Notes: generated by a model not told the origin, from the letters alone. 25,080 bases of DNA from an uncultured Pleurocapsa sp. (GCA_937884735.1 CAKZYI010000526.1:1-25080); one strand, 5' to 3'. Positions 1 to 8,928 are shown, counted from the first letter of the stretch. Program-made: numbers and translations.

Positions 1-250
1 ATATAAATCAAAAAAAAAAATATACTCAAAACAAATTATACAAATAACTCATAACTAAGTAAAAGAAAAGTTAGACTAAAAACTTAATTTACTAAATGAC
101 AATAATCATATAACAAAACGCAATATAAAATTAAATAATCCCCTCAAAGGAATTGAAAGGATTTCTCGTCAACTCTTTCCTGGCACCATAGCCAAAGCCA
201 GTCAAGAAAAACGCCTTGAGCCGATAATAGATAAAGCTTTTAATGCTTTT
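1..250. other. AT-rich leader; degenerate 5' boundary of the kinase
   Basis: Bases 1-120 are very AT-rich with stops in all frames and look intergenic. From about 140 to 250 the frame of the downstream kinase encodes residues (such as GTIAKASQEKRLEP) that resemble the CheR-distal linker of CheB/CheR chimeras. Coding similarity therefore begins abruptly without a usable start codon or Shine-Dalgarno sequence. No CheR or CheB sequence is visible before it in any frame. Confidence 0.5.
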
Positions 251-3200
251 TTGTCAAAGTATAATGCCACTTGTTTTCTGGCAGATCGAGAATACAAACT
301 GTTTCATACCTTCAACGATAATTTAGCAGTTATCAAGATGCCTTTGGGTAGGACAACCACCGATATAACCAAGCTGATTGTAGAAGATCTACAGCTACCC
401 CTAACTACTGCTTTGCATCGAGCAAAAAAAGAGCGATCGCCAATATTATATTTGGGGATTAAACTAAAGCCAGGATGTAATTTAAAACTAGAAGTTACTT
501 ATCACGAAGGTAACAAACTAGCCGATGATTTTTTTGCGATTGTCATCGAAGAAGATCGAACCCCCCAACCATCTTCTGGAGAAAGATTTGAAGCTAATGC
601 CGAGTCTTCTCAACGCATCCTAGGGCTAGAAGATGAATTGCAGCAAACCCGTGAAAATCTTCAGGCAGTAATTGAAGAATTAGAATCAACTAATGAGGAA
701 CAACAGGCAACTAATGAAGAGCTGATCGCTTCTAATGAAGAACTACAAAGCACCAATGAAGAACTACACTCGGTAAATGAAGAATTATACACGGTAAATG
801 CCGAATATCAGTCTAAAATTGAAGAATTGACCGAATTAAATAACGATATTGATAATTTGCTGCGGAGTACCGATATTGGAGTAGTTTTTCTAGATCGAGA
901 CTTGAAAATTCGCAAATTTACCCCGGCTGCCAGCATGGTAATAAATCTAGTCGAAGCAGATATCCATCGCCCCCTAGAACATATTACCCACAACTTAGAC
1001 TGTGACAATTTGATCGAACAGCTACAGGAGGTTATCGCTAACCAAAAAATTGTAGATCGAGAGGTAAAGCTACTCAAAAGCGACTCGTACCTGCTGATGC
1101 GGATCAACCCCTACTTGTTAGAAGATGGGCGTTTAGATGGAGTTGTAATTTCTTTTATCGACATCAATGAATTAAAAATTGTCCAAGAACAACTTTGTCT
1201 GGTTAATCATGATTTGCAACAGTCTCAACTACAGCTGCGTCAGCTAAATCAAAAATTAGAGCAGAGAGTAGTCGAGCGTACTCAAGCTCTACAAAAGTCT
1301 GAAGCTCGGCTAAGGGCAATCTTAGCCACTACTTCTTCAACAATTTATCTCAAGGATGTTGAAGGAAAGTATCTTCTCGCCAATCGACAGTATTTAGAGC
1401 TGCTAAATACTACTGAAGCAGAAATATTAGGCAAAAACGACTATGATTTATTTCCCCAGCAAATAGCTCAGACTTTTGTTACCAACGACCAAGAAGTATT
1501 TGCAACTCAGTCAGTGATGCAGTTTGAAGAACAAATATTCATAGCTGAGGGAAATCTTCGCACCTATGTCTCTACTAAAGCACCCCTAATCGATAAAAAC
1601 CAGCAAGTTTATGCCATCTGTAGTATATCGACAGATATTAGCCAGCAGAAGCAGACAGAAATAGAGCTAAGAGCCAGTGCCAAACGAGAAAGCACCATCC
1701 TAAAGATAGTAGAAAAAATCCGTCAAAGTCTCAACCTAGACGAAATATTTCAGACAACTACTCAACAGTTAAGAGAAAATCTAAAATGCGATCGCGTTGT
1801 AATCTATCGCTTTAACCCTGACTGGAGTGGTGAATTTGTAGCTGAATCTGTAGCACAAGGCTATAAACCACTGTTGGGTAGTCCATTACAAACTGGTTGG
1901 ACAGATACTTGCCTCCAAAAAACCCAGGGAGGCTATTCTAGTACCCACAATACCTTTATTGTTAACGATGTGGAACAGGCAAACTTAATCGACTGTCATC
2001 GAGCAATATACGACCATATTCAGGCAAAAGCCTTTTGTGTTGTTGCTGTTTTTGGTGGCGATCGACTTTGGGGGCTGTTGGCTGCTTACCAAAATCAACA
2101 CCCTAGGAATTGGACAGAAGGAGAAATTCGTTTACTAACCCAAACAGGAATTCAATTGGGTATTTCCATTGCTCAAGCTGACTTATTTACCCAAATTCAA
2201 AATCAAACAGTACAGCTACAAAAAGCAAAAGAAGCAGCCGAAACAGCAAACCAGGCTAAAAGTGCTTTTATTGCCCACACCAGCCACGAATTACGTACGC
2301 CCCTAAATGCAATCTTGGGTTTTGCTCAAATTCTCCAACGAGAAAGTGATAATACACCCACTCAACAGCGAGGAATTGAAGTTATTAGACAATCGGGTCA
2401 ACATTTACTAACCCTGATCAATGACATTCTTTACATAGCCAAGATTGAAGCAGGAAAGCTAAGTCTGGAGTTAAGAGATTTTATTCTTCCCGTGTTTTTA
2501 GATAACTTGGCGGCAATTATTCGCGTCCGCTGTCAGCAAAAAGCGATCGCTTTTGAACACAAAGTTTTATCTGAATTACCTGGTATTGTTAGGGGTGATG
2601 AAACTAGGCTGCGACAGCTATTGCTCAATCTTTTGAGTAATGCAGTAAAGTTCACTTCTACAGGAAAAGTTAGTTTTATTGTTGGCTATGTCACAGATTT
2701 TTCTGACGAGCCAAATTCAACCAAAGACAAAATAGATAAAATTCGTTTTTATATCGAAGATACGGGTAAAGGCATCCCCGAAGACAAAATAGCAGATATA
2801 TTTTTACCTTTTAATCAGTTAGATCCCCATCAACTATCCCAAGAAGGCACAGGTTTGGGTTTGACTATTAGCAAAAATCTTGACAAACAGATGGATTGTG
2901 AAATTAAAGTCCAATGTAGGGTTAATGAAGGTAGCATTTTTTGGTTTGACCTAAATTTTCCTGCGGTAGATGGAAATAATCAACCAATAACCCGCGATCG
3001 CGATCAAATAAATCGAAATATCATCGGATATACAGGGGCGAAGCGCAAAATATTAGTAGTAGATGATTTAGACAATAATCGAGAAATCTTAGTTAACTTC
3101 CTTGCACCTTTGGGTTTTGACATAGCAGAAGCTAATTCTGGAGAAAATGCCATTCAATTAACCACTCAATATCAGCCCGATTTAATTATTTTAGATTTGG

Positions 3201-3736
3201 TTATGCCCGAAATGAATGGCTGGAGGGTTACTCAACAGTTGCGCCAAGAATCTAAATTCGCCCAGCTGCCAATCATTATTGTTTCTGCTAGCACCCTTCC
3301 TGCCGATGAATCCCACTCCTATCAAGCAGGAGCAAATCAGTTTTTAGCCAAACCTCTTAGTTTTGAAAGCTTGCTCTTATCTATGGAGCAACATCTCAAG
3401 CTGGAGTGGATTGATAATCAAGGAGAAAAGAAGCATTTAAATCCTGTATCCCATAACGAAATCATGGCATCAGACTATTCTCAATTATCTACTGAATCAT
3501 TTTTACTGCCCAAAGCCCAAAATCCTTTTGTTATCCCTTCTTCGGCAGAACTCGATCGGCTCTTGAACTTAGCAACGCAGGGTGACATTCGCTCTATTTT
3601 ATCTCTAGCCGAACAACTTAAAACGAATGAACCCCAACTAATTCCTTTTATTGGCAAAGTTACTCATCTTGCAGAAACTTGCCAATTAAGAAAGCTTAAG
3701 GAATTGATTAAACAAGCACTACAAGATGATATCTAA
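251..3736 (+). CDS. Hybrid sensor histidine kinase (coiled coil-PAS-PAS-GAF-HisKA-HATPase-receiver), CheR-less relative of CheB/CheR chimeras
   Basis: Predicted cytoplasmic sensor kinase; no membrane segment is visible. Residues about 1-110 match the linker that follows CheR in CheB/CheR/PAS fusion proteins. A Glu/Asn-rich coiled coil (about 115-200, repeated STNEE/ASNEE units) leads to a PAS domain (200-310), a second PAS (353-470) and a phytochrome-type GAF (485-655) with Cys582-His583 and an extra Cys554 in a DTCL motif. HisKA has phospho-acceptor His679 in SHELRTPL. The ATPase keeps Asn797, Asp837 (DTGKG) and a GTGLGL loop near 866. The receiver has Asp938/Asp939, phospho-acceptor Asp982 and Lys1034. 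A helical tail follows. The TTG at 251 is only the first possible start. The homologous frame reads upstream to about position 140, is open back to a stop at 77-79, and has no ATG, GTG or TTG before 251. The CheB and CheR domains of the parent architecture are absent. Domain calls are firm; the start and the gene's intactness are not. Confidence 0.88.
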   Translation: MSKYNATCFLADREYKLFHTFNDNLAVIKMPLGRTTTDITKLIVEDLQLPLTTALHRAKKERSPILYLGIKLKPGCNLKLEVTYHEGNKLADDFFAIVIEEDRTPQPSSGERFEANAESSQRILGLEDELQQTRENLQAVIEELESTNEEQQATNEELIASNEELQSTNEELHSVNEELYTVNAEYQSKIEELTELNNDIDNLLRSTDIGVVFLDRDLKIRKFTPAASMVINLVEADIHRPLEHITHNLDCDNLIEQLQEVIANQKIVDREVKLLKSDSYLLMRINPYLLEDGRLDGVVISFIDINELKIVQEQLCLVNHDLQQSQLQLRQLNQKLEQRVVERTQALQKSEARLRAILATTSSTIYLKDVEGKYLLANRQYLELLNTTEAEILGKNDYDLFPQQIAQTFVTNDQEVFATQSVMQFEEQIFIAEGNLRTYVSTKAPLIDKNQQVYAICSISTDISQQKQTEIELRASAKRESTILKIVEKIRQSLNLDEIFQTTTQQLRENLKCDRVVIYRFNPDWSGEFVAESVAQGYKPLLGSPLQTGWTDTCLQKTQGGYSSTHNTFIVNDVEQANLIDCHRAIYDHIQAKAFCVVAVFGGDRLWGLLAAYQNQHPRNWTEGEIRLLTQTGIQLGISIAQADLFTQIQNQTVQLQKAKEAAETANQAKSAFIAHTSHELRTPLNAILGFAQILQRESDNTPTQQRGIEVIRQSGQHLLTLINDILYIAKIEAGKLSLELRDFILPVFLDNLAAIIRVRCQQKAIAFEHKVLSELPGIVRGDETRLRQLLLNLLSNAVKFTSTGKVSFIVGYVTDFSDEPNSTKDKIDKIRFYIEDTGKGIPEDKIADIFLPFNQLDPHQLSQEGTGLGLTISKNLDKQMDCEIKVQCRVNEGSIFWFDLNFPAVDGNNQPITRDRDQINRNIIGYTGAKRKILVVDDLDNNREILVNFLAPLGFDIAEANSGENAIQLTTQYQPDLIILDLVMPEMNGWRVTQQLRQESKFAQLPIIIVSASTLPADESHSYQAGANQFLAKPLSFESLLLSMEQHLKLEWIDNQGEKKHLNPVSHNEIMASDYSQLSTESFLLPKAQNPFVIPSSAELDRLLNLATQGDIRSILSLAEQLKTNEPQLIPFIGKVTHLAETCQLRKLKELIKQALQDDI

Positions 3737-3751
3737 TTAGAAACTAAATAT

Positions 3752-4048
3752 CTATTTCTTTTCTACATACATCTCTGGCTCTACAGCATAATTATCCATG
3801 CGTCCAGATTCATCAATTGTATAGCCTTCAGTAGTACTGACTCCTGTACCCTCTTCCTGGGCTTCCATGTGCTGAATTTGCTCTTTATTCAATTCTTCAT
3901 CTGCACCAGAAGGAATCACCATGTCAGGAGGATTCACGGCTGTAGTTTGTGCCATTTGTACGCCAACCTGATTTCCAGGCGCGCCTTTTCCTGGCTCTGC
4001 AGACTCTGGATTAGTTTTTGCTACTACTTTTTTTTCTTCGTTACTCAT
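3752..4048 (-). CDS. Small acidic hypothetical protein
   Basis: A 98-residue hydrophilic, acidic protein with no signal peptide, membrane helix or cysteine. It is rich in Glu, Pro, Gly and Asn, suggesting an intrinsically disordered chain. The N-terminus carries a PESAEPGKGAPGNQVGVQ stretch and the C-terminus ends EPEMYVEKK. Composition is coding-like and the overlapping plus-strand frame looks like a shadow. It converges on the sensor kinase with 15 bp between stops and lies divergent from pstS across about 500 bp. The ribosome site before the ATG is poor (an A-rich run only). I do not recognise a family and assign no function. Confidence 0.6.
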   Translation of the reverse strand: MSNEEKKVVAKTNPESAEPGKGAPGNQVGVQMAQTTAVNPPDMVIPSGADEELNKEQIQHMEAQEEGTGVSTTEGYTIDESGRMDNYAVEPEMYVEKK

Positions 4049-4248
4049 TGTTTTTTTTTAATGTTTCTTATCAATGTCTTTTATCAAACTATTAGGATGG
4101 CAATAACTTTGCATCTACCTTTGGTAATAAGATACTCATCTTACCCCCAGGGTAAATTAAACTGCGTCTAGCTGAAGCGTCTTAACTAAGGGCATTTAAT
4201 TATTGTCATACCAATTTGAAAAAAGAATACGACAGATAGATTTATTTC

Positions 4249-4286
4249 TTCCTCTGCCTCCCCTGCCTCCCTTGCTTCCCCTGCTC
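4249..4286 (+). repeat. Imperfect CCTCCCCTGCCTCCC-type low-complexity tract
   Basis: Nearly pure pyrimidine run built of imperfect CCTGC/CCTCC/CTTGC units. Similar short-period C/T tracts are common in cyanobacterial spacers. No coding role is visible. Confidence 0.6.
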
Positions 4287-4378
4287 ATTCATCTGTAGCA
4301 AACTTAAATCTAAACGGTATCAGAATATTGGAGGCTGGAAGTTAAAAACTAAAATTTTTTTATTGAAAATAATCTTGA

Positions 4379-4408
4379 GTTAACTTTTTGTTAATCTTAT
4401 CTTTATCT
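4379..4408 (+). promoter_or_regulatory. Pho box (SphR/PhoB operator) upstream of pstS
   Basis: Three 8-bp direct repeats at exact 11-bp periodicity: GTTAACTT, 3-bp gap, GTTAATCT, 3-bp gap, CTTTATCT. They fit the cyanobacterial Pho-box pattern (PyTTAAPyPyT/A repeats with 3-bp spacers), with G in place of Py in two units. The site lies 145-174 bp before the pstS start, as expected for phosphate-starvation control. The operator assignment is inference from pattern and neighbour. Confidence 0.65.
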
Positions 4409-4552
4409 ATAAGTAATGGAAACAAGATAAATTAATGTAGCAACGGAAACACAAAAGGTATTATTACCTGGTTTAGTCGCATAATCCATGAATTTGGTCG
4501 GCAGATAGTTAAAATATCTGACTACTAAGCAGTTAACAACAAGATAATATAT

Positions 4553-5617
4553 ATGATTTCTACAGTTTCTCTTAAAAGAAAAGCTTGGCTAGCACCAATT
4601 GTAGCTTTATCCCTTAGCCTTGCAGCCTGTGGCGGTAGTGATACTGATTCTGCTGATGGCGGTGGTAAATCCGTATCTTTAACGGGTGCTGGAGCATCTT
4701 TTCCTGCTCCTCTATACCAACGTTGGTTTTCTGAGTACAACAAGCAAAACCCCAACATTAAAGTAGCTTACCAGTCTGTAGGTAGTGGTGCGGGCGTAGA
4801 GCAGTTTACCCAAGGTACTGTTGACTTTGGTGCAAGTGATGTGGCAATGAAAGATGAAGAAATTGCTGCGGTAGAGCGTGGCGTGGCTCTATTGCCCATG
4901 ACAGCAGGAAGTATTGTGCTAGCTTACAACTTGCCTGATGTTCCTGAATTAAAGCTATCTCGTCAAGTATATGCTGATATTTTATTAGGCAAAGTCACCA
5001 AATGGAACGATCCTGCCATCGCATCTTTAAATCCTGATGCTGCATTACCAGACAGCACAATTACCGTAGTTCATCGCTCCGACGGTAGCGGTACAACTGG
5101 CGTATTCACCAAGCACTTAAGTGCAATCAGTCCTGAATGGAAAGAAAAAGTTGGAGAAGGCAAAACTGTAGAATGGCCTACAGGCTTGGGAGCTAAAGGA
5201 AATGAAGGTGTTACGGCGCAAATCCTTCAAACAGAAGGTTCAATTGGTTACATTGAGTATGGTTATGCTAAACAACAAAATATTCCTAGTGCTACTTTAG
5301 AAAATAAAGCAGGGAATTATATTGCTCCTTCTAGCGAGTCTGCTTCCAATGCTTTGGGTGCAGCAACTTTACCAGAAAATCTTCGTGCCTTTGTCTCCGA
5401 TCCCGAAGGAGAAGAGTCCTATCCTATTGTTACCTACACTTGGCTGTTGGCATATGAAAACTATGATAACCCTGATAAACTTCAGGCGTTTAAAGACGTA
5501 GTGAATTGGTCTTTGACTGATGGACAGGCTTTTGCCGAAGAATTGGGCTATATTCCTTTACCCGATAATGTGGTGGAAAAAGTACAGGGAAAACTAGATA
5601 CAATTCAACAACAGTAG
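4553..5617 (+). CDS. pstS: Phosphate ABC transporter substrate-binding lipoprotein PstS
   Basis: Periplasmic phosphate-binding protein of the high-affinity Pst uptake system, 354 residues. The N-terminus is a lipoprotein signal: basic SLKRK, a hydrophobic core, and lipobox LAAC with the lipidated Cys at 26, followed by a Ser/Gly/Asp-rich linker. The mature domain starts with TGAGASFPAPLYQRW and has the phosphate-loop signatures SVGSGAGVEQF and RSDGSGTTGVF. The ending EELGYIPLPDNVV is typical of the family. No pstC, pstA or pstB follows; the next gene is on the opposite strand, so this is a lone pstS/sphX-type gene that must work with a transporter encoded elsewhere. A Pho box lies upstream, which supports induction by phosphate starvation. 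Confidence 0.93.
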   Translation: MISTVSLKRKAWLAPIVALSLSLAACGGSDTDSADGGGKSVSLTGAGASFPAPLYQRWFSEYNKQNPNIKVAYQSVGSGAGVEQFTQGTVDFGASDVAMKDEEIAAVERGVALLPMTAGSIVLAYNLPDVPELKLSRQVYADILLGKVTKWNDPAIASLNPDAALPDSTITVVHRSDGSGTTGVFTKHLSAISPEWKEKVGEGKTVEWPTGLGAKGNEGVTAQILQTEGSIGYIEYGYAKQQNIPSATLENKAGNYIAPSSESASNALGAATLPENLRAFVSDPEGEESYPIVTYTWLLAYENYDNPDKLQAFKDVVNWSLTDGQAFAEELGYIPLPDNVVEKVQGKLDTIQQQ

Positions 5618-5643
5618 GAAATCTTTAACTCTTTTATCAATAA

Positions 5644-5677
5644 AAAGCGATCGCCTTAAATGTAAAGCGATCGCTTT
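5644..5677. terminator. Inverted HIP1 pair between convergent genes, probable bidirectional terminator
   Basis: AAAGCGATCGC and GCGATCGCTTT form an 11-bp stem around a 12-nt loop. Each arm is a HIP1 octamer. It lies between the stops of pstS and the TRAM/PIN gene, with T-rich sequence on the pstS-distal side. The terminator role is inference. Confidence 0.5.
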
Positions 5678-5712
5678 GTGTTTATCTATTAGCTTTTGAA
5701 AATAACTAATAG

Positions 5713-6810
5713 TCAGCTTGCTACATTAGAATAACTTTCAGACTCAGACTGAGGTTTGGCAAAAATCATTCTTCCTGCTGAAGTTTGAAGAGAAGAAGTA
5801 ACTACCACCTGTAATTCTCCACCAACACTATCGCTACCTTCTTCCACAACAACCATAGTGCCGTCTTCTAGGTAGCCAATACCCTGTTCGGGTTCTTTAC
5901 CCTGTTTGAGTATTTTTAGCTCTAAATTATCCCCAGGAAGATATATAGGGCGCAAAGAGCGAGCAAGATCGTTTATGTTAAGAATTTGAACCTTTTGCAA
6001 ATTGGCAACCTTGCTCAAATTATAATCATTAGTTAGTAAAGTACCGTTGATCTCCTGGGTTAAACGTACCAACTTAGCATCAACAGTTTCAATATCTTCG
6101 TAATCTGCTTGATTGATCACAATGCGATCGGGATAATCTTCTTGCATCTGGTTGAGAATATCTAACCCTCTTCTACCGCGAATTCTTTTTTGAGAATTAC
6201 TGGCATCAGCAAGATTTTGCAATTCTTGCAGAACAAACTGAGGAATTAGAACCTGTCCTTCTAGAAAACCAGTTTTCAATAGTTCCTCAACTCTGCCATC
6301 AATAATACAGCTAGTATCTAAAACCTTGCTAGGCATTGCTTCTAAAGTCCCTTCAGCACCTAACATCGATTCAATACTGTTGGGGTTAATTAGCCTGAGA
6401 AAAGTGCGTCCATGGGTATCTGCCAGACTAATACCGAGGTAGGAAAACATGACGCTACCCAAAACTGCTACTGTGGGCTTAAAGAAGCTTAATTCCTTGG
6501 GGATGGGCAAGAGAAACATGGGTGCAAGCATTAGGTTAGCAACTAACAAACCCATCACTAAGCCGATCGCCCTAGTAATGATAATCTCTATTTTGGTATT
6601 GCGAATTTGACGTTCTAAACGACGATAGGTTGTCTGTACCGCAACCCCAATTCCCAAACCGATGATAGTAGCAAAACCTGCGATTACAAAGCGCAAGGCT
6701 TCGATATTAGATACTCCTTCCAAGATGTCAGGAGGAAGCAACTGTAGCCCATCGAAACCGATGGTTACTGCTGCAATGATACAAATGATAATTATGATGG
6801 CATCAACCAT
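5713..6810 (-). CDS. PIN and TRAM domain membrane protein (YacL-like)
   Basis: Predicted membrane-anchored RNA-binding or ribonuclease-like protein, 365 residues. The N-terminal 130 residues contain about four hydrophobic segments, as in Bacillus YacL. A PIN domain follows, with acidic-site motifs LDTSCIIDGRVEEL, a central Glu in VLQELQNLAD, DAKLVRL and LLTNDYNLSKVA. The C-terminal TRAM-like beta domain (about 285-350) contains LPGDNLELKILKQGKEPEQG and ends in a short Ser-rich tail. The ATG at 6810 gives a full-length family member. It is convergent with pstS. RNA cleavage is inferred from the PIN fold; the natural substrate is not evident. Confidence 0.9.
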   Translation of the reverse strand: MVDAIIIIICIIAAVTIGFDGLQLLPPDILEGVSNIEALRFVIAGFATIIGLGIGVAVQTTYRRLERQIRNTKIEIIITRAIGLVMGLLVANLMLAPMFLLPIPKELSFFKPTVAVLGSVMFSYLGISLADTHGRTFLRLINPNSIESMLGAEGTLEAMPSKVLDTSCIIDGRVEELLKTGFLEGQVLIPQFVLQELQNLADASNSQKRIRGRRGLDILNQMQEDYPDRIVINQADYEDIETVDAKLVRLTQEINGTLLTNDYNLSKVANLQKVQILNINDLARSLRPIYLPGDNLELKILKQGKEPEQGIGYLEDGTMVVVEEGSDSVGGELQVVVTSSLQTSAGRMIFAKPQSESESYSNVAS

Positions 6811-7145
6811 TGTTTTAGTTGAATTTTATGATAGAGGATATATTTCTTCTTTACTTTAATAAATTCTTGCTAATAGTGTGAAAAAAACAGGGAGTTCTTA
6901 ATATTGATAGGATTGATTAAATCTAAGAGAAAATAGCTGTAAACTATATTTAGAAAGAATTGTAGATAATAATAAAATTACTAAATCAATCCTTAAAAAA
7001 ACTACCAAATATATTTATTAAAATACTGAAAAATCCAGCAATAATCGATAATATATCTTTAACTGGCTTTAATAATTCAAGATATTAAATCAGGAAATTA
7101 TACTATTAGTAGATAGAAGATATAAGTTTATATTATATATTTATT
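6811..7145. other. AT-rich intergenic region between divergent genes
   Basis: No ORF of note. The only structure is a distant inverted pair, AGGATTGATT at 6909-6918 and AATCAATCCT at 6984-6993, the latter followed by an A-run. It must contain the promoters of both flanking genes, but I could not identify boxes with confidence. Confidence 0.5.
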
Positions 7146-8366
7146 TTGATCATTAATTCCCAAACAATAATCCCTACTGCGGTTTATATTCACATTCCTT
7201 TTTGTCGTCGTCGCTGTTATTACTGTGATTTTCCCATTTCTGTAGTGGGAGATAAAGGGGGAAAATCCACCAGTTTTATGGTGGAAGAATATATTGCAGC
7301 CCTGATCGAAGATATTAAAAAAACAGCTTCTAGCCAACAACCCGTCAAGACGATTTTTTTTGGCGGTGGTACTCCTTCATTGTTGTCTCCATCAGAGTTA
7401 TCCCAAATAATACAGGCTATATATTCACAGTTTGGTATTGCCACAGATGGGGAAATTTCGATGGAAATAGATCCAGGCACTTTCAATCGCGATCGCCTTC
7501 AGGGATATTTGGATGCAGGATTAAATCGTTTTAGCCTGGGGGTACAAACTTTTGATCGAGAATTACTCAAGGTATGCGGACGCTCACACACTTTGGATGA
7601 TGTGTTCGATGCGGTTAACATTGTTAAACAACTAAACGTTGATAATTTTAGTTTAGATCTTATTTCAGGCTTACCCCATCAGACTTTAGAACATTGTCAG
7701 ACATCTTTGGAAAAAGCGATCGCGATCGCCCCGAAGCATTTATCTTGTTACGACTTGGTACTAGAGCCTGTTACGGCATTTGGCAAACAGTATCAGCCAG
7801 GGAAAACTCCCTTACCCGATGATGATGATACTGCCGAGATGTACCGTTTGACCCAGCAAATTTTAACTGCTGGGGGTTATCAACACTACGAAGTATCTAA
7901 TTATGCCCAACTAGGGTATGAATGTCGCCACAACCGCGTCTATTGGGAAAACAAATCCTATTATGGCTTTGGTATGGGTGCAGCTAGCTATGTAGACGGT
8001 AGAAGATTTACTCGTCCCCGTACCCGCCGAGAATACTATGGTTGGTTGGAAACAGGTGCAGTTATTGATGCGCCAGAAGTAACTTCTACCGATTATTTGT
8101 TAGAGACTTTGATGCTAGGTTTGCGTTTGGCAGAAGGTGTAGCAACGGCAAAGTTTGAGCCAGATACATTGCCAAAAATATGGTCTTGTTTGCAGCCATA
8201 TCATAGTCAAGGATGGATCGAAATTGTAGATAGTAGTGGTAAGTTGCTCGATTTAGGCGATCGCACTGAATTGCCAACAAACGCAAGCAGAATTCGTCTT
8301 AACGATCCTGAAGGATTCCTTTTTTCTAATACCATCTTGGCAACCTTGTTTGAAAAGTTGGGGTAA
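7146..8366 (+). CDS. hemW: HemW, radical SAM heme chaperone (coproporphyrinogen III oxidase-like)
   Basis: Radical SAM protein of the HemN/HemW family, 406 residues. The iron-sulfur motif is Cys20, Cys24 and Cys27 in FCRRRCYYCDF, close to the N-terminus after AVYIHIPF, as in HemW rather than HemN, which has a longer N-terminal extension. SAM-binding motif GGGTPS and the family motif HNRVYW are present, with the HemW-type ending EGFLFSNTILATLFEKL. The name coproporphyrinogen III oxidase is often transferred to this family; characterised members bind and deliver heme. The start must be TTG at 7146: no ATG or GTG occurs between the in-frame stop at 7110-7112 and the conserved N-terminus. No good Shine-Dalgarno sequence is visible. 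Confidence 0.9.
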   Translation: MIINSQTIIPTAVYIHIPFCRRRCYYCDFPISVVGDKGGKSTSFMVEEYIAALIEDIKKTASSQQPVKTIFFGGGTPSLLSPSELSQIIQAIYSQFGIATDGEISMEIDPGTFNRDRLQGYLDAGLNRFSLGVQTFDRELLKVCGRSHTLDDVFDAVNIVKQLNVDNFSLDLISGLPHQTLEHCQTSLEKAIAIAPKHLSCYDLVLEPVTAFGKQYQPGKTPLPDDDDTAEMYRLTQQILTAGGYQHYEVSNYAQLGYECRHNRVYWENKSYYGFGMGAASYVDGRRFTRPRTRREYYGWLETGAVIDAPEVTSTDYLLETLMLGLRLAEGVATAKFEPDTLPKIWSCLQPYHSQGWIEIVDSSGKLLDLGDRTELPTNASRIRLNDPEGFLFSNTILATLFEKLG

Positions 8367-8396
8367 TATATGGGTCAAATGTTTCGTGGTAAAACT

Positions 8397-8870
8397 TTAG
8401 GGCGATACTCGGTCGATCGCTTTTTCTTCTCCCAATTCCGTAACTTCAATTAAAGATAATTCTGACTCGGCTTTTCCTTTGAGGTACATTTCCCCTGCCG
8501 ACTCCCCTCCAATATCTATATTTCCATATATTCTTTGCGCTACAGGGTCAAAACCAAACTCAAAATAGTTTCCTGTTGCCATGCCATCAACTATATTGTC
8601 ATAATCAGCAATTAATTCTCCAGAAGGCTTGTAAAAAGAAACCTTCAGCGAATCTATAGTTTCTGTTTTCCCCTGTCCATATTCTTTAATTTTTTGGGGG
8701 TTTTGGGCTTCGTCATAGCTGAATATCGTTTTGACTACATATCCAGCAGTGGTATCGAATCGAATTTCTTGGGTAATGGCTAAGGCGGGAGATGGAATCC
8801 ACCAATTGGCAACCACCATAATTGTCAAGCTGATAACTAAATTAATTAAAATTTTTTGATACTTGAGCAT
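8397..8870 (-). CDS. Conserved secreted hypothetical protein
   Basis: A 157-residue protein with a clear Sec signal peptide: basic start, hydrophobic core LVISLTIMVVANW, and an Ala-Leu-Ala cleavage site near residue 31. The mature part is predicted all-beta and acidic, with alternating hydrophobic residues and a glycine-rich IYGNIDIGGESAGEMYL stretch. No cysteine pair, enzyme motif or membrane anchor is visible. It converges on hemW, with 30 bp between stops. Periplasmic or extracellular location is inferred from the signal; function is unknown. Confidence 0.75.
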   Translation of the reverse strand: MLKYQKILINLVISLTIMVVANWWIPSPALAITQEIRFDTTAGYVVKTIFSYDEAQNPQKIKEYGQGKTETIDSLKVSFYKPSGELIADYDNIVDGMATGNYFEFGFDPVAQRIYGNIDIGGESAGEMYLKGKAESELSLIEVTELGEEKAIDRVSP

Positions 8871-8928
8871 CTTAAGAAGATCTAAAAAATATAAATTGAT
8901 ACAACAAATTTAAGACTAGAAATACTAT

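Larger units (their letters stand above)
4049..4552. other. Intergenic region with pyrimidine-rich repeat and pstS control region
   Basis: About 500 bp between two divergent genes. It holds a C/T-rich low-complexity tract at 4249-4286, a Pho box at 4379-4408 and an AT-rich leader ahead of pstS. No convincing ORF was found on either strand. Confidence 0.6.

Noticed and set aside
3869..4171. Plus-strand 100-codon frame opposite the small acidic protein
   Set aside because: Phe- and Cys-rich translation is the reverse shadow of the Glu/Lys-rich minus-strand gene, and it has no ribosome site.
4525..4758. Minus-strand 77-codon frame over the pstS start
   Set aside because: Antisense to the pstS signal-peptide region and its leader; no coding features of its own.
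5644..5677. Two HIP1 octamers as a CRISPR-like or origin repeat
   Set aside because: HIP1 sites are scattered all over the window; here they simply form an inverted pair between convergent genes.
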